Assembly: GCA_019038735.1 (NCBI GenBank)
Contig: JAHOYW010000126.1
Coordinates: 1-16,972 of the forward strand
Direction of reading: 5' to 3'
Length of the DNA stretch: 16,972 nucleotides
From: Victivallales bacterium
GTDB lineage: Bacteria > Verrucomicrobiota > Lentisphaeria > Victivallales > Victivallaceae
Shown in pieces: positions 1-7,338 of this stretch. Positions within the stretch are counted from its first letter, which is position 1. Every line of letters begins with the position of its first letter. Made by a program: the position numbers and the translations under genes. A model generated the notes under the pieces. That model worked only from the letters and a program-made list of their open reading frames with translations, was not told the origin of the DNA and ran no database searches.

Positions 1-1434
1 CTCCTAGAGCGTTTTGCCGAACAGGATGCCGATGGTTTATTAGACCAAATCGCTGATGAGACTATTGGCAGTGACGCTAATGAAATAAGGGCGTTCATGG
101 AAAAAGTCAAGCATCCGGCTCTTGAGATGCAGGATATGGCGGAACTCGCCGAATCCGCGGAAGTGGAGGGAAAAATTGAAGTTGAAGAAGAAATAATAGA
201 TACAGTCAAAGAAGAAGCTCCTGCGGCTCCTGCCGGAGTATTGAGCGCTGAAATGATTGAAGAAATCAAAGAACAGGTCAAAACTGAAATAAGTTCTTCT
301 TTGAAGACTGCGGTAACTCAAGAAGTGGTGCGTGATATTATCGCCACTCTCAGTAGTAAATTCCTCGGAGAGGAAATCGCTGTTGCTGAAACTCCGCTCG
401 AACTCGAAAAAGTCGTGGAGCAATTCCCGACCGCGGCGGAACGCCTTGCCGAAGTAAATGCGTTCAAACTGCCGAAAGAAAGCTGTGATGTTCCGATTTG
501 TACCGTAAAAATCGGCGCGACAAAAGCTGATGGCGGTACTCGCGGCGTAAGTTATGAAATCGGCGGCGCGACATCTATGCCATTCCATTTATGGGAAGGC
601 GAAATGCCTAACCGTCCGCTGGTAGCTCTGGAAGTATTTGACCTAGTTAGTGCCAAGTATCCTGAAGCCCTGCGCAAAATATATGGCAACCTGCTGGAAA
701 ATCCGGCAGAAATGGCAAAAGTATGCGTTGATAAATACGGTGCGGATCTGATTAGTGTAAGACTCGAAGGTACTCACCCTGAAAAAGGTAACCGCAGTGC
801 GGAACAGGCTGTTGAACTGGTTAAATCAGTTCTTGCGGCGGTTGATGTTCCCTTAATCGTTACCGGACACAGTAATTTTGAGAAAAATAATGAAGTGATG
901 AAAGCTGTAGCGCAGGCATGTGCTGGTGAAAACTTGATTCTCAACTGGGTTGAGCAGGATAACTACCGCACTATCGCCGGAGCCGCAATGGCTTATGGTC
1001 ACACTATTGTCGGACAGAGTCCAATTGATGTAAACATTGGTAAACAGTTGAACATCCTGATGGGCAACATGGATATCAAGAGTGAACAGATTATCATGGA
1101 TCCGATGACCGGAGCTACCGGATACGGTATTGAATATACATATTCAGTAATGGAACGTATCCGGCAAACAGCTTTGGGCGGCGACAAGATGCTGGCTCAA
1201 CCAATGATCGTATCTCCCGGTCAGGAATGTGCCAAAATCAAGGAAACTAAAGCGCTTGAAGCTGATTTCCCTGAATGGGGCGATCTAGATAAACGTTATG
1301 CCGTATGGGAATTGACAACAGCTGTCAATTTACTTTATTCCGGTGCCGACATTCTGATTATGTACCACCCGGAAGTGGCGGTTCAAGTCAAGAAGACCAT
1401 CTTTGAATTGATGGACGGAACAGTTACTAAATAA
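1..1434 (+). CDS. acsD: Corrinoid iron-sulfur protein small subunit (AcsD/CdhD), 5'-partial, apparently fused to an acetyl-CoA synthase C-terminal tail
   Basis: Small subunit of the corrinoid iron-sulfur protein (CFeSP), a TIM-barrel partner that helps carry the methyl group from methyl-tetrahydrofolate to acetyl-CoA synthase (ACS). The family core starts near residue 169 of the open frame (KIGATKADGGTRG) and runs to the stop, with QSPIDVNIGKQLNIL at 339-353 and GYGIEYTYSVMERIR near 380; it is closer to the long archaeal CdhD form than to the short Moorella AcsD. The frame is open from base 1 with no stop. Residues 1-45 (DQIADETIG, then FMEKVKHPALEM) resemble the end of the ACS catalytic subunit as I remember it. 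An acidic, helix-prone linker with AAPAAPA-like sequence joins the two parts (about residues 50-130). So this is probably an ACS-CFeSP fusion cut by the window edge. The alternative is an internal start at ATG 97, which has an AAGGG six bases upstream, but that ATG lies inside the ACS-like stretch. The function of the core is secure; the start is not. Confidence 0.88.
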   Translation, partial: LLERFAEQDADGLLDQIADETIGSDANEIRAFMEKVKHPALEMQDMAELAESAEVEGKIEVEEEIIDTVKEEAPAAPAGVLSAEMIEEIKEQVKTEISSSLKTAVTQEVVRDIIATLSSKFLGEEIAVAETPLELEKVVEQFPTAAERLAEVNAFKLPKESCDVPICTVKIGATKADGGTRGVSYEIGGATSMPFHLWEGEMPNRPLVALEVFDLVSAKYPEALRKIYGNLLENPAEMAKVCVDKYGADLISVRLEGTHPEKGNRSAEQAVELVKSVLAAVDVPLIVTGHSNFEKNNEVMKAVAQACAGENLILNWVEQDNYRTIAGAAMAYGHTIVGQSPIDVNIGKQLNILMGNMDIKSEQIIMDPMTGATGYGIEYTYSVMERIRQTALGGDKMLAQPMIVSPGQECAKIKETKALEADFPEWGDLDKRYAVWELTTAVNLLYSGADILIMYHPEVAVQVKKTIFELMDGTVTK

Positions 1435-1480
1435 TAAAAGTAGTCAGTAATCAGGGTGCAGTAATCAGTAAAAGAAAAAA

Positions 1481-1515
1481 CTGATAACTGATAACTGATA
1501 ACTGATAACTGATAA
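1481..1515. repeat. Five perfect tandem copies of the heptamer CTGATAA
   Basis: Five uninterrupted copies of CTGATAA lie in the 100-base gap between the two CFeSP subunit genes. They end six bases before the AAGAGG ribosome-binding site of the large subunit gene. Just upstream are two direct copies of CAGTAATCAG (1445-1454 and 1459-1468), which is nearly the reverse complement of CTGATAACTG (9 of 10). In RNA the upstream copies could pair with the repeats in several registers. This is seen directly; any effect on translation is inference. Confidence 0.95.
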
Positions 1516-1534
1516 CTTAAAAGAGGATTGAATA

Positions 1535-2890
1535 ATGGCTAAAAAATTAACAGGTCTTCAGATTCAGAAGCTGTTGCCCAAAACCAATTGTAAAGAGTGT
1601 GGTTCTAATACCTGCCTTGCTTTCGCGATGAAACTCGCCGGCGGCAAAGCAGAACTCGCGGACTGCCCATACGCTTCCGATGAAGCAAAGGCAGTGCTCG
1701 GAGCAGCCAGTGAACCACCGGTAAAAGGCGTCGCTTTCGGTGCTGAAAAAAATATTAAAACCGGCGAAGAAACTTGTTTCTATCGTCATGAAAAAACATT
1801 CGTCAACCAGACTCTGTTCGCAATCAATATCAATGATACTGATTCAGCCGAGGATATCGATAAGACTTTAGCGGAGGTGGCAGAATACGAACTCGACCGC
1901 GTCGGTGAACTGCTCTCAATCGAAATGATTGCTATAAGTCAGAAAGGCAGTGATGCCGAAGCTTTTGCCGCGCTTGCGGAAAAAGCCTGGACTAAAGCAA
2001 AACGTCCGCTGATTCTCTACAGCAAAGACGCGAAAGCCCTTGCGGCGGCAGCGAGTGTGGTAAAAGGTTCAAACTCTCTTATCGGTCCAGCAACACCGGA
2101 AAACGCTGATGACTTAATTGAAATAGCAAAAACTAATGAGCATGCCTTGATAGTTACTGCTCCGAATTTGAATGAGCTGGTTCTATTGACCGCGAAAATC
2201 AAAGACGGCGGTTTTAATAATCTGGTCATCCAGTTTCAGACAAACTCTCTGGCTGAACATTTTCAGGTGAATTCAATTGCCCGTAAAGCGGCATTGAAGG
2301 ATTCTTACAAAGCACTTGGCTATGCCAGTTTGAATTTTATCACGGATACTGATTTGCTGAGTTCTTCAGTTACAGCAATCAATGATATAACTAAATTTGG
2401 CGGAATCTGCGTACTTCCAGAGTTTGACAAGGCACAACTTGTCGGATTGATGGCACTGCGTCAAAATATTTATACCGACCCGCAGAAACCAATTCAAGTT
2501 GAACCTAAAGTCTATGCTATCGGTGAGCCGGACAAGGATTCTCCTGTGTGGGTTACTACCAATTTCTCGCTTACCTACTTTATTGTGGCAGGTGAGATTG
2601 AAAATAGCGGTCTGAACGCCTGGCTGATAATCCCCGAATGCGAAGGCATGAGTGTACTTACCGCATGGGCGGCAGGTAAATTCAGCGGTGCTACTATTGG
2701 TAAATTCTGCAAAGAAATCGGAATTGAAGATAAAGTAAACACTCGCGAAATAGTCATTCCCGGCTATGTCGCGCAAATCAGCGGTGAACTTGAAGAAAAT
2801 ATGCCCGGATGGAAAGTCATCGTAGGCACACAGGAAGCCGGAGATATTGAAAGTTTTGTCAAAGCAAAATTTGACAAGTATTTGACTTAA
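1535..2890 (+). CDS. acsC: Corrinoid iron-sulfur protein large subunit (AcsC/CdhE)
   Basis: Large, cobalamin-carrying subunit of CFeSP. Its cobalt centre cycles between Co(I) and methyl-Co(III) and passes the methyl group to the A-cluster of acetyl-CoA synthase in the cytoplasm. The N-terminus holds the 4Fe-4S motif with C19, C22, C27 and C44 (CX2CX4CX16C); in this family the cluster helps reductive activation. The middle is the TIM-barrel-like domain, and the last ~110 residues (GKFSGATIGKFCKEIG to the end) fit the C-terminal domain that binds the corrinoid. The length of 451 residues is normal for the family. The start is supported by AAGAGG at 1521-1526, eight bases before ATG. It follows the small subunit gene on the same strand, separated by the heptamer repeat array, and is followed after 16 bases by its activator gene. 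Confidence 0.95.
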   Translation: MAKKLTGLQIQKLLPKTNCKECGSNTCLAFAMKLAGGKAELADCPYASDEAKAVLGAASEPPVKGVAFGAEKNIKTGEETCFYRHEKTFVNQTLFAININDTDSAEDIDKTLAEVAEYELDRVGELLSIEMIAISQKGSDAEAFAALAEKAWTKAKRPLILYSKDAKALAAAASVVKGSNSLIGPATPENADDLIEIAKTNEHALIVTAPNLNELVLLTAKIKDGGFNNLVIQFQTNSLAEHFQVNSIARKAALKDSYKALGYASLNFITDTDLLSSSVTAINDITKFGGICVLPEFDKAQLVGLMALRQNIYTDPQKPIQVEPKVYAIGEPDKDSPVWVTTNFSLTYFIVAGEIENSGLNAWLIIPECEGMSVLTAWAAGKFSGATIGKFCKEIGIEDKVNTREIVIPGYVAQISGELEENMPGWKVIVGTQEAGDIESFVKAKFDKYLT

Positions 2891-2906
2891 TAGCGGGGAC
2901 GTTTAC

Positions 2907-4802
2907 ATGCCAGTTATAAGCTTTCAGCCATCAGGAAAAAACATTGAGGCAAAAGCGGGGTCAAACCTGCTCGAAGTCGCCAGAGAAGCCGGAGTTGAGA
3001 TTATTGCTCCATGCGGCGGCAAAGGTACTTGCGGCAAATGTATTGTCAGGATAAGTTCGGGGAATGTTGAATCCAACAGCCTCGGCATTCTGACTGCTGA
3101 TGAATTAGCTGGAGGCTATGTACTGGCATGCAAAACCCAAATAAATGATACTCCTGTTACAGTAGAAGTACCCGAACAAATAGCTAGAAAAGGTGGAAAA
3201 TTCACCTCAAGCGAGGAGGATTGCGGACTTATCAGGGAAGAACTCTTCCCGCATAACTGGCAATTCGACCCGCTTGCTTTGAAATGGTGTGTCTCTGTAG
3301 CGGAAGCAAAGTTGGAAGACGGACTTTCAGACCTTGACCGTCTCTCTCAGGCTATTCAAAAAGACTGGGGGAAAAATGAAGTCGTATATTCTTTTGAAGT
3401 AATCAGAAAAGTCGCCGACACTATCCGCGAGGATAATGGCAACGTAACGATTACAATGATCCGTGAGCCGGGACGCTCACATATAATCGGCATTGAAGCG
3501 GGAAACAAAACCGAACAGCATTACGGAGTCGCGATTGATATAGGCACTACTACTGTATCCGTGCAGCTTATTTACCTGCCGGACGGCAAAGTCGTGGGTA
3601 CTCAAACAGATTACAATGACCAAATCACCTGCGGACTGGATGTTATCAGCCGCATCAATTATGCCGCCAAAGCAGGCAATCTTGAAGAATTGAGAAAACG
3701 GATTCTGGATACACTAAACAAGTTGCTGGCAAAACTTGAGACCATGCACCATATCGAGTCGCATGATATTTATAACGCGGTTATTTCAGGCAATACCACT
3801 ATGATTCATCTTTTACTGGGTCTAACTCCTGAATATATCCGTCTGGAACCATATACTCCAACTATTCTCCAAGCTCCATATCTAACCGCCAGCGAAGTCG
3901 GGATAGATATAAATCCGCAGTCATGGGTCTATTTGTCGCCAAGTGTGGGAAGTTATGTCGGCGGCGATATCAGCGCCGGAATTCTCTGTACCGATCTGGC
4001 AACAGACAGTGAAGACTTGAGTCTATTTATTGACATCGGCACCAATGGCGAAATCGTTATCGGTAATTGCGACTTCATGATGACCTGCGCGTGTTCCGCC
4101 GGTCCGGCTTTTGAAGGCGGCGGCATAAAATGCGGCATGCGCGCCGCACTGGGAGCAATTGAAAAAGTCGAAATAGACCCGAAGACCGCCGATGCGAAAT
4201 ACCAGACAATCGGCGATGTAAAACCCAAAGGTATCTGTGGTTCCGGCATGATTTCCTTGCTGGCAAAGCTCCTGCTCACCGGCTGGATCGACCCTGCCGG
4301 CAAGCTTGACCGCTCCAGGCCATCTAAATTTATAAAAATTGAAAAGCGTTCCGCAAGTTACATCATAGTTCCCGCCGAAGAGAGTGACAACGGCAAGGAA
4401 ATTGTCATAAATGAAGTTGATTTTGAAAATATTATCCGCACCAAAGCGGCAATATATTCCGCTTGTTCATTGATTCTCAATCAAGTTGAAATGTCCTTTG
4501 ATGATATTTCAAATATCTATATAGCCGGGGGATTCGGACGTTTTCTGGATCTGGAAATGTCGATTACTATCGGTTTACTCCCCGACCTTGACAGAAGTAA
4601 CTTTAAATATATCGGCAATTCATCGCTGATGGGCACATATATGGTGCTTATGTCACAGGAATTTAGAGAAAAACAACTTGATATAGCCAAGCGCATGACC
4701 TATATTGATTTGAGCAGTGATCCTAAATACATGGATCAGTATATGAGTGCGCTATTCCTACCGCATACAGATAAATCACTGTTTCCATCAGTAAAAATTT
4801 AA
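2907..4802 (+). CDS. Reductive activator of CFeSP (RACo), ferredoxin-ASKHA ATPase
   Basis: ATP-dependent activator that reduces CFeSP from inactive Co(II) back to Co(I) after accidental oxidation. Residues 1-80 form a plant-type 2Fe-2S ferredoxin domain with ligands C36, C42, C45 and C75 (CX5CX2CX29C). After a linker domain, an ASKHA nucleotide-binding fold starts at about residue 205 (AIDIGTTTVSV), with a second phosphate loop DIGTNGEIVIG near 374 and the adenosine-type motif AGGFGRFLD near 538. This is the layout of the DUF4445/RACo family, and 631 residues is usual for it. The gene sits 16 bases behind the large CFeSP subunit, the classical position for RACo. Similar proteins activate other corrinoid proteins, such as those of methyltransferase systems (RamA/RACE types), but the neighbours point to CFeSP. 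Confidence 0.92.
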   Translation: MPVISFQPSGKNIEAKAGSNLLEVAREAGVEIIAPCGGKGTCGKCIVRISSGNVESNSLGILTADELAGGYVLACKTQINDTPVTVEVPEQIARKGGKFTSSEEDCGLIREELFPHNWQFDPLALKWCVSVAEAKLEDGLSDLDRLSQAIQKDWGKNEVVYSFEVIRKVADTIREDNGNVTITMIREPGRSHIIGIEAGNKTEQHYGVAIDIGTTTVSVQLIYLPDGKVVGTQTDYNDQITCGLDVISRINYAAKAGNLEELRKRILDTLNKLLAKLETMHHIESHDIYNAVISGNTTMIHLLLGLTPEYIRLEPYTPTILQAPYLTASEVGIDINPQSWVYLSPSVGSYVGGDISAGILCTDLATDSEDLSLFIDIGTNGEIVIGNCDFMMTCACSAGPAFEGGGIKCGMRAALGAIEKVEIDPKTADAKYQTIGDVKPKGICGSGMISLLAKLLLTGWIDPAGKLDRSRPSKFIKIEKRSASYIIVPAEESDNGKEIVINEVDFENIIRTKAAIYSACSLILNQVEMSFDDISNIYIAGGFGRFLDLEMSITIGLLPDLDRSNFKYIGNSSLMGTYMVLMSQEFREKQLDIAKRMTYIDLSSDPKYMDQYMSALFLPHTDKSLFPSVKI

Positions 4803-4812
4803 GGAAACTATT

Positions 4813-5400
4813 ATGTTATCAAATAAACAACAAGCTGTTGAAAAAGCCGTAAATATAGCTATTAATAAACTCAAAAATATTAATATAAAAGAACGCTGTA
4901 AACTGCATGGGCTTGAAATATCAACTGATAATAAAATTGACATGCGCCTCTTTGGGAAAAATATAAGTTTGGATATAAATGATTTCTCCACTGACGCCAA
5001 AGCTTCCGATATTCTTTTAGTTCTACATTATCTTCTCTGTGATATTCCAGTCAAAAAAACTGGTGAGCTTATCTCATTTAGGGAATTTACCGGCGGACAA
5101 TTTTATTACGAACCTTTTTTATCTAAAACCGTAAAACCGCTTATCAATAAATATGCTAATGATATTGAAAGTATTAAAAAATGCATGGGAAAATTTGATT
5201 ACGAGGAAGTTAAACTCGGAGATTTTGGAGCAAAAATCCAGTCTTTCGGACCTTTTGAAATAACTTTAATATATCACCTCGGCGATGACGAATTTCCGGT
5301 TGACGCGGAAGTCTTATTCGATTCATCATTCAAGCGTATCTTTGTAGCCGAAGATGCCTCAGTTATAGCCAGCAGAATCTGCATAGGACTACTCTTTTAA
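4813..5400 (+). CDS. DUF3786-type protein of unknown function
   Basis: A 195-residue soluble protein resembling the DUF3786 family, recognised from memory by a central block around LLVLHYLLCDIP, GELISFREFTGG and the C-terminal DDEFPVDAEVLFDSS. No signal peptide, membrane segment or metal-binding cysteine cluster is visible; it has only three cysteines. DUF3786 proteins occur mainly in anaerobes with corrinoid or Wood-Ljungdahl enzymes, so a helper role for CFeSP or its corrinoid is a reasonable guess but unproven. AAGGA stands seven bases before the ATG, and the gap to RACo is ten bases, so it should be co-transcribed. Base composition is more AT-rich than that of the enzyme genes before it. 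Confidence 0.72.
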   Translation: MLSNKQQAVEKAVNIAINKLKNINIKERCKLHGLEISTDNKIDMRLFGKNISLDINDFSTDAKASDILLVLHYLLCDIPVKKTGELISFREFTGGQFYYEPFLSKTVKPLINKYANDIESIKKCMGKFDYEEVKLGDFGAKIQSFGPFEITLIYHLGDDEFPVDAEVLFDSSFKRIFVAEDASVIASRICIGLLF

Positions 5401-5427
5401 AGAAAAAATAAGCGATAAGGTATATTT

Positions 5428-6429
5428 ATGAATCTTTTTGTTATAGCCGGTTTTTTAGGATCAGGAAAAACAACTTTGCTGCTTTCAATTGCAAAAGCGG
5501 TTTCCGCCGCAGGAAAGAAAATGGTCGTCATCGAAAATGAAATCGGCGACATCAGTGTTGACGATGTAATGCTTGAAGGTGAAGGACTCGAAGTCAGAGA
5601 GATTGCTTCCGGGTGCATTTGTTGTTCTCTGCGCAGTGATTTGATAAATACATTACTCGAAATAGAACGCGACTATAATCCTGATATTGTAATCCTTGAG
5701 CCATCCGGCGTGGCATCTCCTAAACAAGTTATGAGTGCCCTAGTCGGCTACGGCGGTAAAATTGAACATAAACATGTAGCGGTAATTGTTGACGCTAAAC
5801 GTTATCAAAAAATAATGCATGCCGATATTCCAATTGTAAAAGACGGTATTAACAGCGCGGACATCCTGGTGATAAACAAGTGTGATCTGGTCAATAATGA
5901 TGAACTTGAAATGATTGAGCAGGGCTTAAAGAAAATCAGACCAGAGATAAAGACTCTGCAGGTTTCCACGCATGCTAATATAAATGTCGATAAACTAATA
6001 AATACATTTCTGGCGGTGCCGGACAATGGAAAAAGTAAAGACAAAGTATATTTTGATTTAAACAAAGGCAAAGGTACTGCCCCGATAGCCTATGCGCATG
6101 GCTTTGATATTCCAGTCAATGACGATTTCAACGGGAAAGTATTTGCCGAGGAAATATCTGCTGTACTAAAAGAAATAAGCCTTGAACTTGAGCAGACGGG
6201 ATGTAAACTTATTGGTCATATAAAAGCAATCGCTAAATGTTCCAGCGGCGGTTATATGATGTTCAGCGTAACTTCTGCCGGACAATGCCCGGATATAAAA
6301 GGACGCCTACCCCGCAAACCTGAAAACCTGAAAATTGCTCTAAATGTAATTGTTTATGGAATAAATAAAAATATAGTAGAACAGATTGTAATAAAATGTC
6401 TTAATAATGGAGGAATAAACAATGGTTAG
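5428..6429 (+). CDS. CobW/G3E-family GTPase, putative metallochaperone
   Basis: A SIMIBI-class G3E GTPase (CobW/HypB/UreG group) that uses GTP hydrolysis to deliver a metal to a target protein. Seen in the sequence: the P-loop GFLGSGKTT at residues 8-16, the metal-binding CXCC motif GCICC at 62-66 (C63, C65, C66), an EPSG switch at 91-94 and the guanine-specificity motif NKCD at 150-153. The C-terminal third does not clearly show a standard CobW C-terminal domain. Placed among CFeSP genes, it could load nickel into ACS/CODH or handle cobalt/corrinoid; the metal cannot be read from the sequence. Its last eight bases overlap the next gene, which implies translational coupling. AGGTATATTT lies just before the start, so the ribosome-binding site is only fair. 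Confidence 0.85.
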   Translation: MNLFVIAGFLGSGKTTLLLSIAKAVSAAGKKMVVIENEIGDISVDDVMLEGEGLEVREIASGCICCSLRSDLINTLLEIERDYNPDIVILEPSGVASPKQVMSALVGYGGKIEHKHVAVIVDAKRYQKIMHADIPIVKDGINSADILVINKCDLVNNDELEMIEQGLKKIRPEIKTLQVSTHANINVDKLINTFLAVPDNGKSKDKVYFDLNKGKGTAPIAYAHGFDIPVNDDFNGKVFAEEISAVLKEISLELEQTGCKLIGHIKAIAKCSSGGYMMFSVTSAGQCPDIKGRLPRKPENLKIALNVIVYGINKNIVEQIVIKCLNNGGINNG

Positions 6430-7138
6430 ATGTCCCGGACAAGACACCAGATATTGGACTCCTGAAGATATTTTTGATGTAAAATGTCCTTTCTGCAATA
6501 AAGAACTGGAATTTTTCAAAGACGAACCGTTCAGGATTTGTCCTGAATGTGAAGCTGAAGTGCGTAATCCTAAAATTGACCTCGGCTGTGCTAAATGGTG
6601 TAAATACGCTAAAGAATGTTTAGGGAAGCTCGCTCCGCAGGACGATGGAGAAGTCACTATGTGCGATCGGCTTATCGCTGAAATGCGGGATATATTCGGC
6701 GATGATCGCAAGCGTATAAGTCATTCGTTAAAAGTTTTAAGTTTTGCCGAAGAAATTCTCAAACACGAAACAGGCGACCCGCTAACTGTCAGAGCGGCGG
6801 CGATTCTCCATGATATAGGTATTCATGAAGCTGAACACAAGTACAATTCATCCGCCGGGAATTATCAGGAGATCGAAGGTCCGCCGATTGCTGAAAAAAT
6901 AATGAAAAAGCTTAAAATACATGACGAAATCATTGAGCATGTATGCCGAATCATCGCTTCGCATCATAGTGCCAAAAACATTGACACTATAGAATTCCGT
7001 ATAATATGGGACGCGGACTGGATTGTCAACATCCCCGATGAATATCCTGACTTAGAGAAAAAAAGCATTGCAGAATTAATCGAACGCAGATTTAAAACCG
7101 AATACGGCAAAAAAATGGCATTAAGGAAATATACCTAG
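6422..7138 (+). CDS. Zinc-ribbon HD-domain phosphohydrolase-like protein
   Basis: Residues 20-45 form a zinc ribbon (C22, C25, C40, C43), followed by a second cysteine-rich stretch with C56, C60 and C66. From about residue 97 there is an HD domain: H101, the H130-D131 pair in AILHDIGIH, H181-H182 in ASHHS and D197 in IWDADW, the metal-ligand pattern of HD phosphohydrolases. The substrate is unknown; HD proteins may act on nucleotides, phosphoesters or as metal-dependent sensors. The gene starts inside the end of the GTPase gene (8-base overlap) and has a strong GGAGGA at 6409-6414, so the two are probably made together. It is the last gene of the Wood-Ljungdahl group and converges on a minus-strand operon 56 bases further on. 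Confidence 0.85.
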   Translation: MVRCPGQDTRYWTPEDIFDVKCPFCNKELEFFKDEPFRICPECEAEVRNPKIDLGCAKWCKYAKECLGKLAPQDDGEVTMCDRLIAEMRDIFGDDRKRISHSLKVLSFAEEILKHETGDPLTVRAAAILHDIGIHEAEHKYNSSAGNYQEIEGPPIAEKIMKKLKIHDEIIEHVCRIIASHHSAKNIDTIEFRIIWDADWIVNIPDEYPDLEKKSIAELIERRFKTEYGKKMALRKYT

Positions 7139-7164
7139 CATTTCTCCATCCCCTATATGCCGGA

Positions 7165-7181
7165 GCGAGGCTACGCCCCGC
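7165..7181. other. GC-rich palindrome in the convergent intergenic gap
   Basis: GCGAGGC-TAC-GCCCCGC forms a 7-bp stem with a 3-base loop in the 56-base gap between two converging operons. One pair is a G-U wobble only in the minus-strand RNA (A-C in the plus RNA). No T-run follows on either strand, so a simple intrinsic terminator is not shown; it may still help end transcription from both sides. Confidence 0.5.
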
Positions 7182-7194
7182 ACAACTTTGGATA

Positions 7195-7338
7195 TTATTC
7201 TATAATTAATTTCTGGGTTTTGCTAGTCTTTTTTGTATATGTTTCGCTTTTCACTCCGTCCGGGTTGGATGTTTTGCAAGCACTGAGAAATACGCTAATT
7301 CCTACTGCTAACAAACCCATAAATACAAACTTTTTCAT
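7195..7338 (-). CDS. Small lipoprotein, 47 residues, translationally coupled to the kinase
   Basis: A very short gene on the minus strand. The product begins MKKFVFMGLLAVGISVFLSAC: a positively charged start, a hydrophobic stretch and a lipobox LSAC with the lipidated cysteine at residue 21. The mature peptide is about 27 residues, polar and lysine/threonine-rich (ending in KLIIE). A good ribosome-binding site (AAGGAGAG) lies nine bases before ATG, inside the end of the kinase gene. Its ATG shares bases with the kinase stop (ATGA), a classic sign of coupled translation. The residue after the cysteine is lysine, not aspartate, so by the E. coli rule it would go to the outer membrane. No function can be assigned; it may be a surface or regulatory partner of the kinase. 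Confidence 0.82.
   Translation of the reverse strand: MKKFVFMGLLAVGISVFLSACKTSNPDGVKSETYTKKTSKTQKLIIE

Noticed and set aside
40..588. Long minus-strand open frame opposite the CFeSP small subunit
   Set aside because: It is the mirror of a strongly conserved coding frame and gives a phenylalanine/serine-rich sequence with no family likeness.
1481..1515. CRISPR array
   Set aside because: The units are 7 bases with no spacers and no cas gene is nearby.
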